Shown here: positions 1 to 11,998 of the stretch, piece by piece | Position numbering within the stretch: position 1 is the first letter of the stretch | How the letters are laid out: every line of letters starts with the position of its first letter | Assembly: GCA_963082875.1 (NCBI GenBank) | Contig: OY720103.1 | Span: 6,324,001-6,388,000, forward strand | Direction of reading: 5' to 3' | Origin: Corella eumyota | Lineage: Eukaryota > Chordata > Ascidiacea > Phlebobranchia > Corellidae | Length of the DNA stretch: 64,000 bases | The notes under the pieces: model-generated | Told to the model about the DNA's origin: nothing | Databases searched by the model: none | What the model saw: only the letters and a program-made list of their open reading frames with translations | Translations under genes and position numbers: made by a program

Positions 1-50
1 TCTACGCTTTGAAGCGCCAAGGGCGAACGCTGTACGGCTTCGGCGGTTAG
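1..50 (+). CDS. H4: Histone H4, 3' end only (cut by window edge)
   Basis: The last 15 codons (ending GRTLYGFGG) and stop codon of H4, identical to the end of the complete copies. The gene starts outside the window. Its stem-loop follows at 84-99. Confidence 0.95.
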   Translation, partial: YALKRQGRTLYGFGG

Positions 51-781
<731 letters not shown>

Positions 782-813
782 GCGAACGCAGCAGCGTGCC
801 GCACCACACAAAC

Positions 814-829
814 GGCTCTTTTCAGAGCC
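814..829 (+). terminator. H3 mRNA 3' stem-loop and downstream element
   Basis: GGCTCT/TTTC/AGAGCC perfect six-pair hairpin preceded by AAAC and followed by ACCC. The downstream element AAGAAAGAG at 841-849 closely matches the classical U7-pairing element. Confidence 0.96.
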
Positions 830-1246
830 ACCCGTTCAACAAGAAAGAGTTCCGAGTAACGTCGGCCGGCGCCGCGCGATTGGCCGACCGGCCGTGCGAC
901 GTTCTTTTGCCGCCGAAGCGACCCGCGCTCTCGGCCTCGTTTCGAGAAAGCTAGCCGGTCGGGCAAAAGAGGGAAACCCCCCACTGGCTGCGACAGGCAA
1001 GAGAGAAAGAGGCGCGCCGATCGGCCAGCGCGACGTTCTTTTGCCGCCGAAGCGACTCGCGCTCTCGTTTCGAGAAAGCTAGCAGGTCGCGAAAAAAGAG
1101 GGAAACCCCCCACTGGCTGCGACACAGCGAGGAGCGGCGGTTGGTTCGCGCACGTGTGTTTGCCGAAAATTGGCAACGAGGGCGCGGCGCAAAATGACGA
1201 CGAAAACATTCGAAGTCCGGGCATCTCTCTGCAATTCTGTTCGGGT

Positions 1247-1262
1247 GGCTCTGAAAAGAGCC
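1247..1262 (-). terminator. H2A mRNA 3' stem-loop and downstream element
   Basis: Read on the minus strand this is GGCTCT/TTTC/AGAGCC followed by ACCC, 36 bases after the H2A stop. The purine-rich element AGAGAGAT lies at 1223-1230 on the same strand. Confidence 0.95.
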
Positions 1263-1297
1263 GTTTCGAGTTTTTTCGTTCGCGCCGTCGTCGTTGC

Positions 1298-2165
<868 letters not shown>

Positions 2166-2525
2166 ATGGCAGCATCAAAAGGCACGAAGAAGGCAGTCAA
2201 GAAGGCCGCGCCGGCCGAAAACAAAAAGAAGCGACGCGCCCGCCGAAAGGAGAGCTTCAGCATCTACATTTACAAGGTGCTCAAGCAGGTGCACCCCGAC
2301 ACCGGCATCTCCAGCAAGGCGATGAGCATCATGAACTCGTTCGTGAACGACATCTTCGAGCGAATCGCGTCCGAGGGCTCGCGCCTGGCAACCTACAACA
2401 AGCGGCACACGATCAGCAGCCGCGAAATCCAGACCGCCGTGCGACTGCTCTTGCCCGGCGAACTGGCCAAGCACGCCGTGTCGGAGGGCACCAAGGCCGT
2501 GACCAAATACACCAGCTCGAAGTAG
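2166..2525 (+). CDS. H2B: Histone H2B
   Basis: Core histone partner of H2A. The 119-residue product has a Lys/Ala/Arg-rich tail (residues 1-27), then the histone fold with [35 protein letters not shown] and [20 protein letters not shown], and the C-terminal AVTKYTSSK holding the conserved ubiquitylated lysine. The fold contains less usual residues ([17 protein letters not shown]). TATA-like TTTAAAA lies 68 bases before the ATG, with an octamer just upstream. Confidence 0.97.
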   Translation: MAASKGTKKAVKKAAPAENKKKRRARRKESFSIYIYKVLKQVHPDTGISSKAMSIMNSFVNDIFERIASEGSRLATYNKRHTISSREIQTAVRLLLPGELAKHAVSEGTKAVTKYTSSK

Positions 2526-2560
2526 TTTTTCGACGACGACGAAAAAAAAAACAGCGAAAC

Positions 2561-2576
2561 GGCTCTTTTCAGAGCC
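2561..2576 (+). terminator. H2B mRNA 3' stem-loop and downstream element
   Basis: GGCTCT/TTTC/AGAGCC then ACCC, 36 bases after the stop, followed by AAAGAGAAAA at 2591-2600. An A9-10 tract lies just before the hairpin. Confidence 0.95.
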
Positions 2577-2600
2577 ACCCCTCGTGCTCGAAAGAGAAAA

Positions 2601-3174
2601 GCCACCACGCCCGTTCGCGGGCCCCATCGAAAAACACGTTTATTAATATTTTTATTATCAGACAAAGTTGTTGTTGTTGTTGTTCGCTCGTTCGCAAATA
2701 GCGGCGAGAAGATCGAAATTTCGCTCGGGCCCCGGTCGCTCGAGTGCTTTCGGCGGCCGCGCGAGCTCGCAAAACGACGGGACGGCTACGCCCCACGACG
2801 GCCAGACCTGCGCCCTTGGGCGCGCCGCGGTTCCTGCGAGGCGCCAAGGCGACGAAAGACGGCGGCGCGGGCCCGTCGCTCGCCGAACGGGCCGAACGAG
2901 GCGAGCAAACTCGCCAAAACGCGGCCCGGCAACGTTTTGCCGAGGTTCGGCGACCGACCGCGAGCGAAGCTCGGCCACCACGCGCACGGCGACGCGACGG
3001 GGGGCTGCGGCGGCCGAAGACGCTCGTTTCGAGCCGCTGCCGAGCTCCGTCCGAGGTCGCGCGGCCGCGCCGCAGCAAGAAACGTGCTCGCGCCTTAGCA
3101 CAGATTCGCCAGCAAAAGCCGCCGCCAGGCCGATCGCTCCGTTCGCGTCGTTTCGTTTCGGTTCGACAGCGAGC
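2601..3174. other. H2B-H1 spacer: AT-rich island, GTT repeat and GC-rich block
   Basis: The start has an AT-rich island with two AATAAA hexamers on the minus strand (2639-2644 and 2651-2656), then six GTT triplets (2667-2684), then about 480 bp of GC-rich DNA. That block is open in several frames on both strands, including a 147-codon Arg/Ala-rich minus-strand ORF (2658-3101) whose stop lies directly before the minus-strand AATAAA signals. None resembles a known protein to me, and high GC alone lowers stop-codon frequency. No snRNA, 5S or tRNA gene was recognised. Confidence 0.6.
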
Positions 3175-3182
3175 TATTTATA
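3175..3182 (+). promoter_or_regulatory. H1 promoter TATA box, now driving into LINE copy A
   Basis: TATTTATA, 71 bases before the original H1 ATG (3246). The same box lies at the same distance before H1 in the units without a LINE. Here the element begins 15 bases after the ATG, so a transcript started around 3205 would enter the LINE in sense orientation. Confidence 0.8.
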
Positions 3183-3241
3183 ACGCGTCATAGCAGTGGC
3201 CGGGCTTTCATAGCGAAAAGCGAAATCGAACGAAGACCAAC

Positions 3242-3260
3242 CAACATGACAGCCCAACAG
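3242..3260 (+). repeat. Target-site duplication, left copy (LINE A)
   Basis: CAACATGACAGCCCAACAG, identical to 8583-8601. Units without the LINE have this sequence once, across the H1 start codon. Confidence 0.95.
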
Positions 3261-3459
3261 ACGAAGAAAAGCAGCATATAATTAGATCGCGAAGTTCTGC
3301 CCGATTTTTGTCTGTCAGTCTTAGTTCAGTGAAAGTTAACAAAGAGTTCTACAGAATCTTTGGATTACTACTTAATTTCTGAAAAAAAACAAGCACCACA
3401 AATAGGAGTATATTTTTCTGAAGACCCCTCAACCCAGATTATACATCCCCACTGCCAAA

Positions 3460-4635
3460 ATGGCGAAAAGAAACAGAAATGCTGCGAAAAACAACCAAGC
3501 AGTAGCAGATACCCTAAACACTTCACCGCTTAACCCAACTCCAACCCATACTCCAACTAGGCCTGTAATACCACCAAGAACAAAACATTCTCAAAAAACC
3601 TACGACAACCAAACCCAATACCACTACATCAACAATGAAACCCCTCCCCCAAAAAATAATGAAGAAAACTATCCTTCAACATCAAAAACCGCCAACAATC
3701 AACCAACTTACGCCCAAATTACAACAAAACCTTCAACCGTTCCAAACCAAAACCAATTCGTCTGTGACCACGAAACAGATGTGTTGATAAAATTCACTGA
3801 AATGAGACCTCGAAATTGGCTTATCAACGAAATTAAAAACCTAAAATTTGAACCCACACATCTTGAAAGTCTATTCTGCAAATTCAACGGCCTAGCTATT
3901 ATCACAATGAACAACAGGCAAAATGCTAAAAAACTGGAAGCCAATGTCAACAACTTAATTGATAATAAAACGTGGCAAAATGTCAGCTACTGCAAGCTCT
4001 GGAAACAGGACTTCGTACCCATAACGGTGCAAGATATACCAGGCCGATACACAGATGAACCGATTATAGAAATTTTTTTACAAACTTACAATCTGCCAGT
4101 TACAAAGGTGCATAGACAACGAGACCCAAACGGTATCCTTACAGGAAAACGTTTCTTTTATGTAAACGGTGACCTCCTAAAGCAAGTAAAAATCCCTACA
4201 TTTTTCAAAATTCAAGGCTACCACTTTCCAGTTTACTATTTTGGACAAAGAACCCCAAAAGTACCACAAAATGCAGACACTCAACAACAAGCATCGAATA
4301 AAGTCAACACACCACAACAAAAAATCGTGAAAGAAAACAACAACCAACCCGTAAAACCACACCAAGCTGAGCAATCAATGATCAGCAGTGGATCTTCTCA
4401 AGCCTCCGGACCGCCGCCTAAACGACCACTCTTTCACCATTCTACACCATCTCACCAACTATCAACATCAAAACTAACAACCATAGACTCTTGTGTATTT
4501 ATAACCGACGAAGAAAGAAGAACCATAGAACAATACCATCATGAACATAATCTCACATTAGAATGTTCAACCTCATCCGACGATCAAGACTCCACCCCGG
4601 AAGGACCCCAAGCAAACCAAACGGTACCTTTTTAA
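3460..4635 (+). CDS. LINE ORF1 protein (RNA-binding, RRM-like), copy A
   Basis: A 391-codon protein expected to bind the LINE RNA and form the RNP. Residues 1-95 are low-complexity, rich in Asn, Thr, Pro and Gln, and basic at the N terminus. Residues 105-182 form a folded region, and about 185-255 look like an RRM (VPITVQDIP, helix around DEPIIEIFLQTY, then TGKRFFYV at 228-235), followed by the IPTFFKIQGYHFPVYYFGQR block seen in Tx1-type ORF1 proteins. I see no CCHC zinc knuckles after GQR, where related proteins often have them. The tail is low-complexity. Start chosen at the first ATG (gccaaaATGgcg context). Confidence 0.85.
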   Translation: MAKRNRNAAKNNQAVADTLNTSPLNPTPTHTPTRPVIPPRTKHSQKTYDNQTQYHYINNETPPPKNNEENYPSTSKTANNQPTYAQITTKPSTVPNQNQFVCDHETDVLIKFTEMRPRNWLINEIKNLKFEPTHLESLFCKFNGLAIITMNNRQNAKKLEANVNNLIDNKTWQNVSYCKLWKQDFVPITVQDIPGRYTDEPIIEIFLQTYNLPVTKVHRQRDPNGILTGKRFFYVNGDLLKQVKIPTFFKIQGYHFPVYYFGQRTPKVPQNADTQQQASNKVNTPQQKIVKENNNQPVKPHQAEQSMISSGSSQASGPPPKRPLFHHSTPSHQLSTSKLTTIDSCVFITDEERRTIEQYHHEHNLTLECSTSSDDQDSTPEGPQANQTVPF

Positions 4636-4892
4636 CATTTCTCGTAACCTTAAACTTTAATATAATGATTTTTCTAATTTATATTGCTTTCATTCGTTTT
4701 ATGTATAATATGCTTAACACCTGGAACCCACAGTTAAAACCAACCCATAATCGCAAAAATCAAACCAACGCTAAATTTCACAACCAAAGGCACAAAATAA
4801 ACCCAATTTTACACAACAACAAATTACCAAAACCTTACCTACCTACTTTCCATAAATCGAAAATAATCTTTTTTAAATACACACCTGGATGA
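4563..4892 (+). other. Small inter-ORF reading frame overlapping ORF1 end and ORF2 start, copy A
   Basis: A 109-codon frame that starts inside the end of ORF1 and ends in an ATGA that is also the ORF2 start (4889). It has one strongly hydrophobic stretch (FLTFLVTLNF to MIFLIYIAFI) and a basic, Asn-rich tail. Known R1-type and related LINEs use overlapping stop/start codons for ORF2 reinitiation, so it may be a translational bridge rather than a protein of its own. It may also be chance in AT-rich DNA. Confidence 0.35.
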
Positions 4893-7800
4893 CGTCGATG
4901 TTAAAAATTACCTCCTTGAACTGCAACGGGCTTGGCGACCCCGTAAAACGCCAAGCCCTTTTTGCCAGCCTTTCTCAGACCCAAAATTCCATAATACTAC
5001 TGCAGGAAACTCACTCCCACCACCATCTTGAACAGCTCTGGTCCAACGAATGGAAGGCTGGCAAATCCTTTTTCTCCTCCTCCCCCACATCTACCATCGC
5101 TCGTGGGGGCGTTGCAATTCTAATAAACACAAATAATTTAATAGCCAAAAACGTTAATCTTACTCCAGACGGCCGCACAATAAGTATCGATATAGATACG
5201 TATACCCACACCTTTCACATAGTCAACATTTATGCACCTTGCTCCGGTCATTACAAAAACTTGACTGAAAATACCAACTATTTTAACTCTATCTTTCACC
5301 TGGTTTCATCGCAATACCCCACAATTGTAGCTGGTGATTTTAATAACATTGAAAACTTCAAACTCGATCTCAACCCACCAATTATCAACAAAACTAACAA
5401 TCATTCGTTCTTTCGATTTTGCGAAACCCTTTCTATAGCTGATGCATTAAGGAAACTCCAACCAAAAATAAAACAATATACGTATACCAGTTTAACCAGT
5501 CAATCAAGAATAGATAGAATATATACATCAAACCAAATTAAAACAATATCCCACAACATAATACCATGCTGCCTTTCCGACCATGATTTTGTCACAGCAG
5601 ATCTAACTCTCAGCTCAGCACAAAAAACAAACAAGGGCCAAGGCACTTGGCGAAATAACATCAAAATCTATCTGGACCCATCTTTTACACATTACATATC
5701 ACATACCATACCACACCTGAACGACAACACAACAGAAATAACAAATACGTGGACTAAAATTAAGAGTTTTATAAAAAATGCCAATATCAAATTCGCCAAA
5801 AAGCACTCAAATAATTTTACCGATATGAGAAATAAACTAGAACTACAACTTGAAGAGGCAAAATTAAACTTACAAGGAAATCTAAATCAACAATTGACCC
5901 AGAAATATTTCAACCTTAAAAAACAACTGTACAATTTACACAGATCTCATACCAAAAACAAAATTCTGCAAACAATACTTTCCACAACATATACCAACGC
6001 CCCGGACAGCTACATATATTCCCTTTTGAAATCAAAAACCGAGCCCACGGAAATCCTCGAACTATACGACGACCATCTTCTGCCCGTTACAAAAACCCGT
6101 GAACTCCTAGACATAACTTTCAACTACTATAAAAATATTTACAAGCCACCAACTTTAGTTAACACCCACCCCTTTTTTAACCAACAATTTCCACAATTAA
6201 CAACAGACCAATCAGATCTCTTAACCAAGCCGATAACAAAAGCAGAAATTCTGACAACAATTAAAAGCCTTACTAAAAACAAAGCCCCAGGCCCTGATGG
6301 TCTTTCTAACGAATTGTTTATCTCCCAACAGGAAGCCTTGCTTCCACCTCTGCTAAAACTGTTCAACCATTTTCTTGAAACTGGATTAATCCCAGCAAAT
6401 TTCAAAACTGGAAAAATTACCCTTATTCACAAAAAAAGCTCCAAATCTGAGATAAAAAATTACCGCCCCATCTCTTTACTAAATTCAGACCTTAAATTGT
6501 TTAACAAAATATTAGCCAACCGGATAAAACTCATAACACCATTTTTACTCAGTGGAACCCAATTTGCTCAACCAGGCCTCTCAGTTGTAGGTGCAAGCCT
6601 GCTACTGAGAGACATCTACCATAAATTGTCTTACAATAAAGTAACAGGCTACATGCTTTCACTCGACTTTGCCAAGGCTTTCGACTCCATCAGTCATTCT
6701 TTCCTGTCGCAAACTCTACAACACTTCAATTTTCCTCAAAAATTCATTAAACTAATCGACACTTTACACTCAGACATTTTCTCCACTATATACATAAATA
6801 AACATCCAACATCCCCCGTCCCGATTCGAAACGGTGTCAGACAAGGATGTCCCCTAAGCCTACACTTGTTTACTCTTGCTCTAGAACCGCTACTCCTGTA
6901 CATGCAACATCAACAAGATGTCATCGGAGTACGACTTACAAGCCGACATACCATCAAAACGGTCGCGTATGCCGACGACATAACCCTGACCCTTACCACC
7001 CCCCGGTCCATCCACGCTGCCCTATCAACTCTTCAACTTTTCTCAAATGCCTCCGGACTGAAACTCAATCACGAAAAAACCAAAGCACTGCTTATCAACC
7101 CACCCACTGCTGTAATAAACCTACCTCAAAATATCACTTGGACTAATTCTGTAATAACTCCACTTAACATCCCAATTGGAAAACCTAAATTTATAACGCA
7201 ACATTGGAACCACATATGCCAAAAGATATCCGACGAAGAAAAATGTCTAAGAAAAATATTTTCGACACTAGACCACAAAGCTGTACTTTCCAAAACAAAG
7301 CTCCTGCCACATATTATAAATTTTGCATCAGTCTACCCAATGCCAAAAACAAAACAAATCACCATCTCCAACATAATCTTAAGATACGCCCTTAAAAATC
7401 AAAATCAATTACAGCTGGAAACCCTGGCACTTACTCGAACTAACGGGGGCTACAATTTCCCCAATATAAGGCTTTACTCGGACCTTTTCTTTCTCAAACC
7501 AATATTCTCCCACTTTAATTTTCGTAAAAACAGTACTCCTCCATCTCCGCAAGACTTAACAATCGAATATAATATCGGACTCCTCCTCTCCAAAACGTAT
7601 GAAATGCCTTACCTAAATTCGATTCCACACGCCGACATACTTACACCACTTTATAAACACTACATCGACATCATTAACAATTACAAATTAACCCCAAAGC
7701 ACCTCCAATTAAACTCAATCTCAAAACTTTACAAAACCCTGAACAACCAACCTAAACAAGACAACACCACTGTATGGCCGAACATACACAATAACATTCT

Positions 7801-8326
7801 CTCAAACAACCTAAAAACTATAAATTATAAAATTACTCAAAATGTACTTTCCACCAGATCAACTTTCTTACCCAATCTCCTAGACAATAATTCAAACTGC
7901 CCTCTCTGCAATACAAACGCATATGAAACGTCAATCCACTTACTCCACAAATGCAACAAAATTTCTCCCCTGCTCACTTATACCAACAACATTTTTACAA
8001 AACTCACTGGACATGACCATAACATATTTCAAAATTCCGACCATATGAACTTAAGCCCACCTTCAACAATTTCAATAGTAAACCTAGACCAATACGTACT
8101 ACTAATATCAACACTCCACCATAAAATTTGGCAATACAGGAATAAAATAGTCTATGAAAAACATACCTTCTCACAAAAAAAATTAATCGCTTCCTATATT
8201 CAATCCATACAATCCAGACTCCACTTTGAAACAAATAAGCCATACCCGATATACATTAGCCAAATAGCCGAATTAGTACAAGTAATACAGACAACAGAAC
8301 ACCACTACCACACAGCAATAACCTAA
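4889..8326 (+). CDS. LINE ORF2: APE endonuclease and reverse transcriptase, copy A
   Basis: A 1,145-codon protein that would nick the target and copy the RNA by target-primed reverse transcription. Endonuclease motifs: N11-C-N13, QETH (E40), RGGVAIL, GDFN (D150), SRIDRIY and SDH (D231, H232). Reverse transcriptase motifs: NKAPGPDGLS, NYRPISLLN, LDFAKAFDS (D593), NGVRQGCPLS, YADD (694-697) and GLKLNHEKTK. A C-terminal CCHC-type motif C1004-x2-C1007-x9-H1017-x4-C1022 (with an upstream E-T-S) follows. All catalytic residues I can check are present. The start is the ATGA overlap at 4889; a second Met is three codons on. Confidence 0.93.
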   Translation: MTSMLKITSLNCNGLGDPVKRQALFASLSQTQNSIILLQETHSHHHLEQLWSNEWKAGKSFFSSSPTSTIARGGVAILINTNNLIAKNVNLTPDGRTISIDIDTYTHTFHIVNIYAPCSGHYKNLTENTNYFNSIFHLVSSQYPTIVAGDFNNIENFKLDLNPPIINKTNNHSFFRFCETLSIADALRKLQPKIKQYTYTSLTSQSRIDRIYTSNQIKTISHNIIPCCLSDHDFVTADLTLSSAQKTNKGQGTWRNNIKIYLDPSFTHYISHTIPHLNDNTTEITNTWTKIKSFIKNANIKFAKKHSNNFTDMRNKLELQLEEAKLNLQGNLNQQLTQKYFNLKKQLYNLHRSHTKNKILQTILSTTYTNAPDSYIYSLLKSKTEPTEILELYDDHLLPVTKTRELLDITFNYYKNIYKPPTLVNTHPFFNQQFPQLTTDQSDLLTKPITKAEILTTIKSLTKNKAPGPDGLSNELFISQQEALLPPLLKLFNHFLETGLIPANFKTGKITLIHKKSSKSEIKNYRPISLLNSDLKLFNKILANRIKLITPFLLSGTQFAQPGLSVVGASLLLRDIYHKLSYNKVTGYMLSLDFAKAFDSISHSFLSQTLQHFNFPQKFIKLIDTLHSDIFSTIYINKHPTSPVPIRNGVRQGCPLSLHLFTLALEPLLLYMQHQQDVIGVRLTSRHTIKTVAYADDITLTLTTPRSIHAALSTLQLFSNASGLKLNHEKTKALLINPPTAVINLPQNITWTNSVITPLNIPIGKPKFITQHWNHICQKISDEEKCLRKIFSTLDHKAVLSKTKLLPHIINFASVYPMPKTKQITISNIILRYALKNQNQLQLETLALTRTNGGYNFPNIRLYSDLFFLKPIFSHFNFRKNSTPPSPQDLTIEYNIGLLLSKTYEMPYLNSIPHADILTPLYKHYIDIINNYKLTPKHLQLNSISKLYKTLNNQPKQDNTTVWPNIHNNILSNNLKTINYKITQNVLSTRSTFLPNLLDNNSNCPLCNTNAYETSIHLLHKCNKISPLLTYTNNIFTKLTGHDHNIFQNSDHMNLSPPSTISIVNLDQYVLLISTLHHKIWQYRNKIVYEKHTFSQKKLIASYIQSIQSRLHFETNKPYPIYISQIAELVQVIQTTEHHYHTAIT

Positions 8327-8582
8327 AAATTAACGTACATAACACTGCCAAAATAAACCTATTTTCTCCTTACTAATCCTTTCAATGTTTTCAATTTTTT
8401 ACTTTAACTATATGCATGTAAACGCCGTGAACATTTACTATTGTTATTTTGAACTTTAATGTATTTCTCCATTTTCATCACCCGTACTCCTTGTTATTTT
8501 CCTTTTTGTTTTTTTTGTTATGAATTACGCGCAATATTCTTTATTTGTATCACCCTTATGTAATGCAAATAAACAAAAAATA
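8327..8582 (+). other. LINE 3' UTR and A-rich tail, copy A
   Basis: T- and A-rich, with no ORF. It ends with AATAAA (8568-8573) and a short A-rich tail that joins the right target-site duplication. An in-frame ATG at 8563 would add eight residues (MQINKKYN) to the H1 reading frame. Confidence 0.75.
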
Positions 8583-8601
8583 CAACATGACAGCCCAACA
8601 G
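8583..8601 (+). repeat. Target-site duplication, right copy (LINE A)
   Basis: Exact repeat of 3242-3260. It restores the H1 start codon and the first codons after the element. Confidence 0.95.
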
Positions 8602-9204
8602 CAACAGCAACAGTCCGCCGGCAAAGCCAAGAAGACGCCGAAGGCCGCGCCGCCGGCGCACCCCACCTACCGGGTCATGGTCGCCGCCGCCGTGGCCGCG
8701 ACCAAGAACAAACGCGGCACGTCTCGCCAGGCCATCGTCAGCTACATACGGAGCAACTACGACGTAAAGGACGGCACGGCCAGCCGCAACGTCACCGCCG
8801 CCGTCAAGCGAATGACCGCCGACAAGACTCTCGCGCAGACCAAGGGCACGGGCGCGTCCGGCTCTTTCAAGCTTCCCGTCGCCGAGAAGAAGAAGAAGCC
8901 CGCCGCCGCCGCCGCCGCCGCTAAAAAGCCGGCCGCCGCCGCAGCAGCGAAGAAGAAGAAGCCCGCGGCCGGCCAGAAGAAGACCGGCACGCCGTCCAAA
9001 AACAAGCGGGCCGCGGCCAAGAAGTCGGCGCCCGCCGCCTCGAAGAAGGCCACGCCGAAAAAGGCAGCCAAGAAGCCCGCCGCGAAAAAGGCCACGACGG
9101 CGGCCAAGAAGCTCGCGGCCGCCAAGCCGAAGCCGAAGAAGCCCGCCGTGAAGAAGGTCGCCGCGAAAAAGTCGACGACGGCGAAAAAGGCCAGCAAGAA
9201 GTAG
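8587..9204 (+). CDS. H1: Histone H1, Ala-Ala allele, cut off from its promoter by LINE A
   Basis: Linker histone that binds DNA at nucleosome entry and exit. The 205-residue product has a short tail with six Gln (4-9), a winged-helix globular domain at about 24-96 ([17 protein letters not shown], then [15 protein letters not shown], ending TGASGSFKL), and a 109-residue Lys/Ala/Pro-rich C-terminal tail. Residues 142-143 are Ala-Ala. The ORF is whole because the target-site duplication regenerated the ATG, but its TATA box is now more than 5.4 kb upstream, so expression would need read-through or a promoter in the LINE. Confidence 0.93.
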   Translation: MTAQQQQQQSAGKAKKTPKAAPPAHPTYRVMVAAAVAATKNKRGTSRQAIVSYIRSNYDVKDGTASRNVTAAVKRMTADKTLAQTKGTGASGSFKLPVAEKKKKPAAAAAAAKKPAAAAAAKKKKPAAGQKKTGTPSKNKRAAAKKSAPAASKKATPKKAAKKPAAKKATTAAKKLAAAKPKPKKPAVKKVAAKKSTTAKKASKK

Positions 9205-9877
<673 letters not shown>

Positions 9878-9910
9878 GCGGCGGGCCACGCAGGCGACAG
9901 CAACACAATC

Positions 9911-9926
9911 GGCCCTTTTCAGGGCC
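9911..9926 (+). terminator. H4 mRNA 3' stem-loop
   Basis: GGCCCT/TTTC/AGGGCC, the H4-specific stem variant with compensated pairs relative to the H3 stem, then ACCC and a purine-rich AAGAGAGAG. Confidence 0.95.
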
Positions 9927-9936
9927 ACCCGTTTAA

Positions 9937-10608
<672 letters not shown>

Positions 10609-11130
10609 GCGAACGCAGCAGCGTGCCGCACCACACAAACGGCTCTTTTCAGAGCCACCCGTTCAACAAGAAAGAGTTCCGAGTAACGTCGGCCGGCGCC
10701 GCGCGATTGGCCGACCGGCCGTGCGACGTTCTTTTGCCGCCGAAGCGACCCGCGCTCTCGGCCTCGTTTCGAGAAAGCTAGCCGGTCGGGCAAAAGAGGG
10801 AAACCCCCCACTGGCTGCGACAGGCAAGAGAGAAAGAGGCGCGCCGATCGGCCAGCGCGACGTTCTTTTGCCGCCGAAGCGACTCGCGCTCTCGGCCTCG
10901 TTTCGAGAAAGCTAGCAGGTCGCGAAAAAAGAGGGAAACCCCCCACTGGCTGCGACACAGCGAGGAGCGGCGGTTGGTTCGCGCACGTGTGTTTGCCGAA
11001 AATTGGCAACGAGGGCGCGGCGCAAAATGACGACGAAAACATTCGAAGTCCGGGCATCTCTCTGCAATTCTGTTCGGGTGGCTCTGAAAAGAGCCGTTTC
11101 GAGTTTTTTCGTTCGCGCCGTCGTCGTTGC

Positions 11131-11769
<639 letters not shown>

Positions 11770-11998
11770 CTAGACTGCGATTGGCGCCCGTTTCGATGGC
11801 CAATTTGCATAAGGGAAAGCCCCCCGTGGCGAAGGCGGCGGAACGCCGATTGGCCGTTGCCGAGTCGCTCGAACGGCTCGCGCGCCTGCGATTGGCCGGC
11901 GCTTCGAGTGCTCATTTGCATAGCGGCGGCTTTAAAAGCGAGCGCGCCGACCAGCCGCCACACTCAGCTCGCAAACCCACCACAACCGCGACAACACG

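Larger units (their letters stand above)
782..1297. other. H3-H2A convergent spacer with 134-bp tandem duplication
   Basis: The spacer holds the 3' processing signals of both convergent genes. Between them is a direct duplication with a 134-bp period (first copy from about 896, second from about 1030), both containing GTTCTTTTGCCGCCGAAGCG and a GGGAAACCCCCC motif (971-982 and 1100-1111) followed by ACTGGCTGCGACA. Unit 1 lacks six bases of the second copy that all other units keep. No RNA gene or promoter was recognised in it. Confidence 0.8.
3261..8582 (+). mobile_element. Full-length non-LTR retrotransposon (LINE, Tx1/L1-like), copy A
   Basis: A 5,322-bp AT-rich element standing out from GC-rich histone DNA. 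It has a short 5' UTR (3261-3459), ORF1 (3460-4635), a 253-bp inter-ORF region, ORF2 (4889-8326) and a 256-bp T-rich 3' UTR ending AATAAACAAAAAATA, with AATAAA at 8568-8573 and no long poly(A). No terminal repeats are present, which rules out an LTR element. It sits in H1 sense orientation between 19-bp target-site duplications. Both ORFs are open, so it looks recent and potentially active. Clade placement rests on motif style (two ORFs, APE endonuclease, GVAILIN, C-terminal CCHC) and would need a tree. Confidence 0.93.

Noticed and set aside
896-1135. CRISPR-like or SINE repeat
   Set aside because: Only two long copies without spacers, and no Pol III A/B boxes or A-tail seen; it is a local duplication.
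2660-3170. A 5S rRNA, U snRNA or spliced-leader gene inside the histone unit, as in some animals
   Set aside because: I looked for 5S internal control motifs and U1/U2-like 5' ends and found none.
3261-8582. LTR retrotransposon or retrovirus-like element
   Set aside because: No terminal repeats, protease, integrase or RNase H region; an APE-type endonuclease precedes the reverse transcriptase, as in LINEs.
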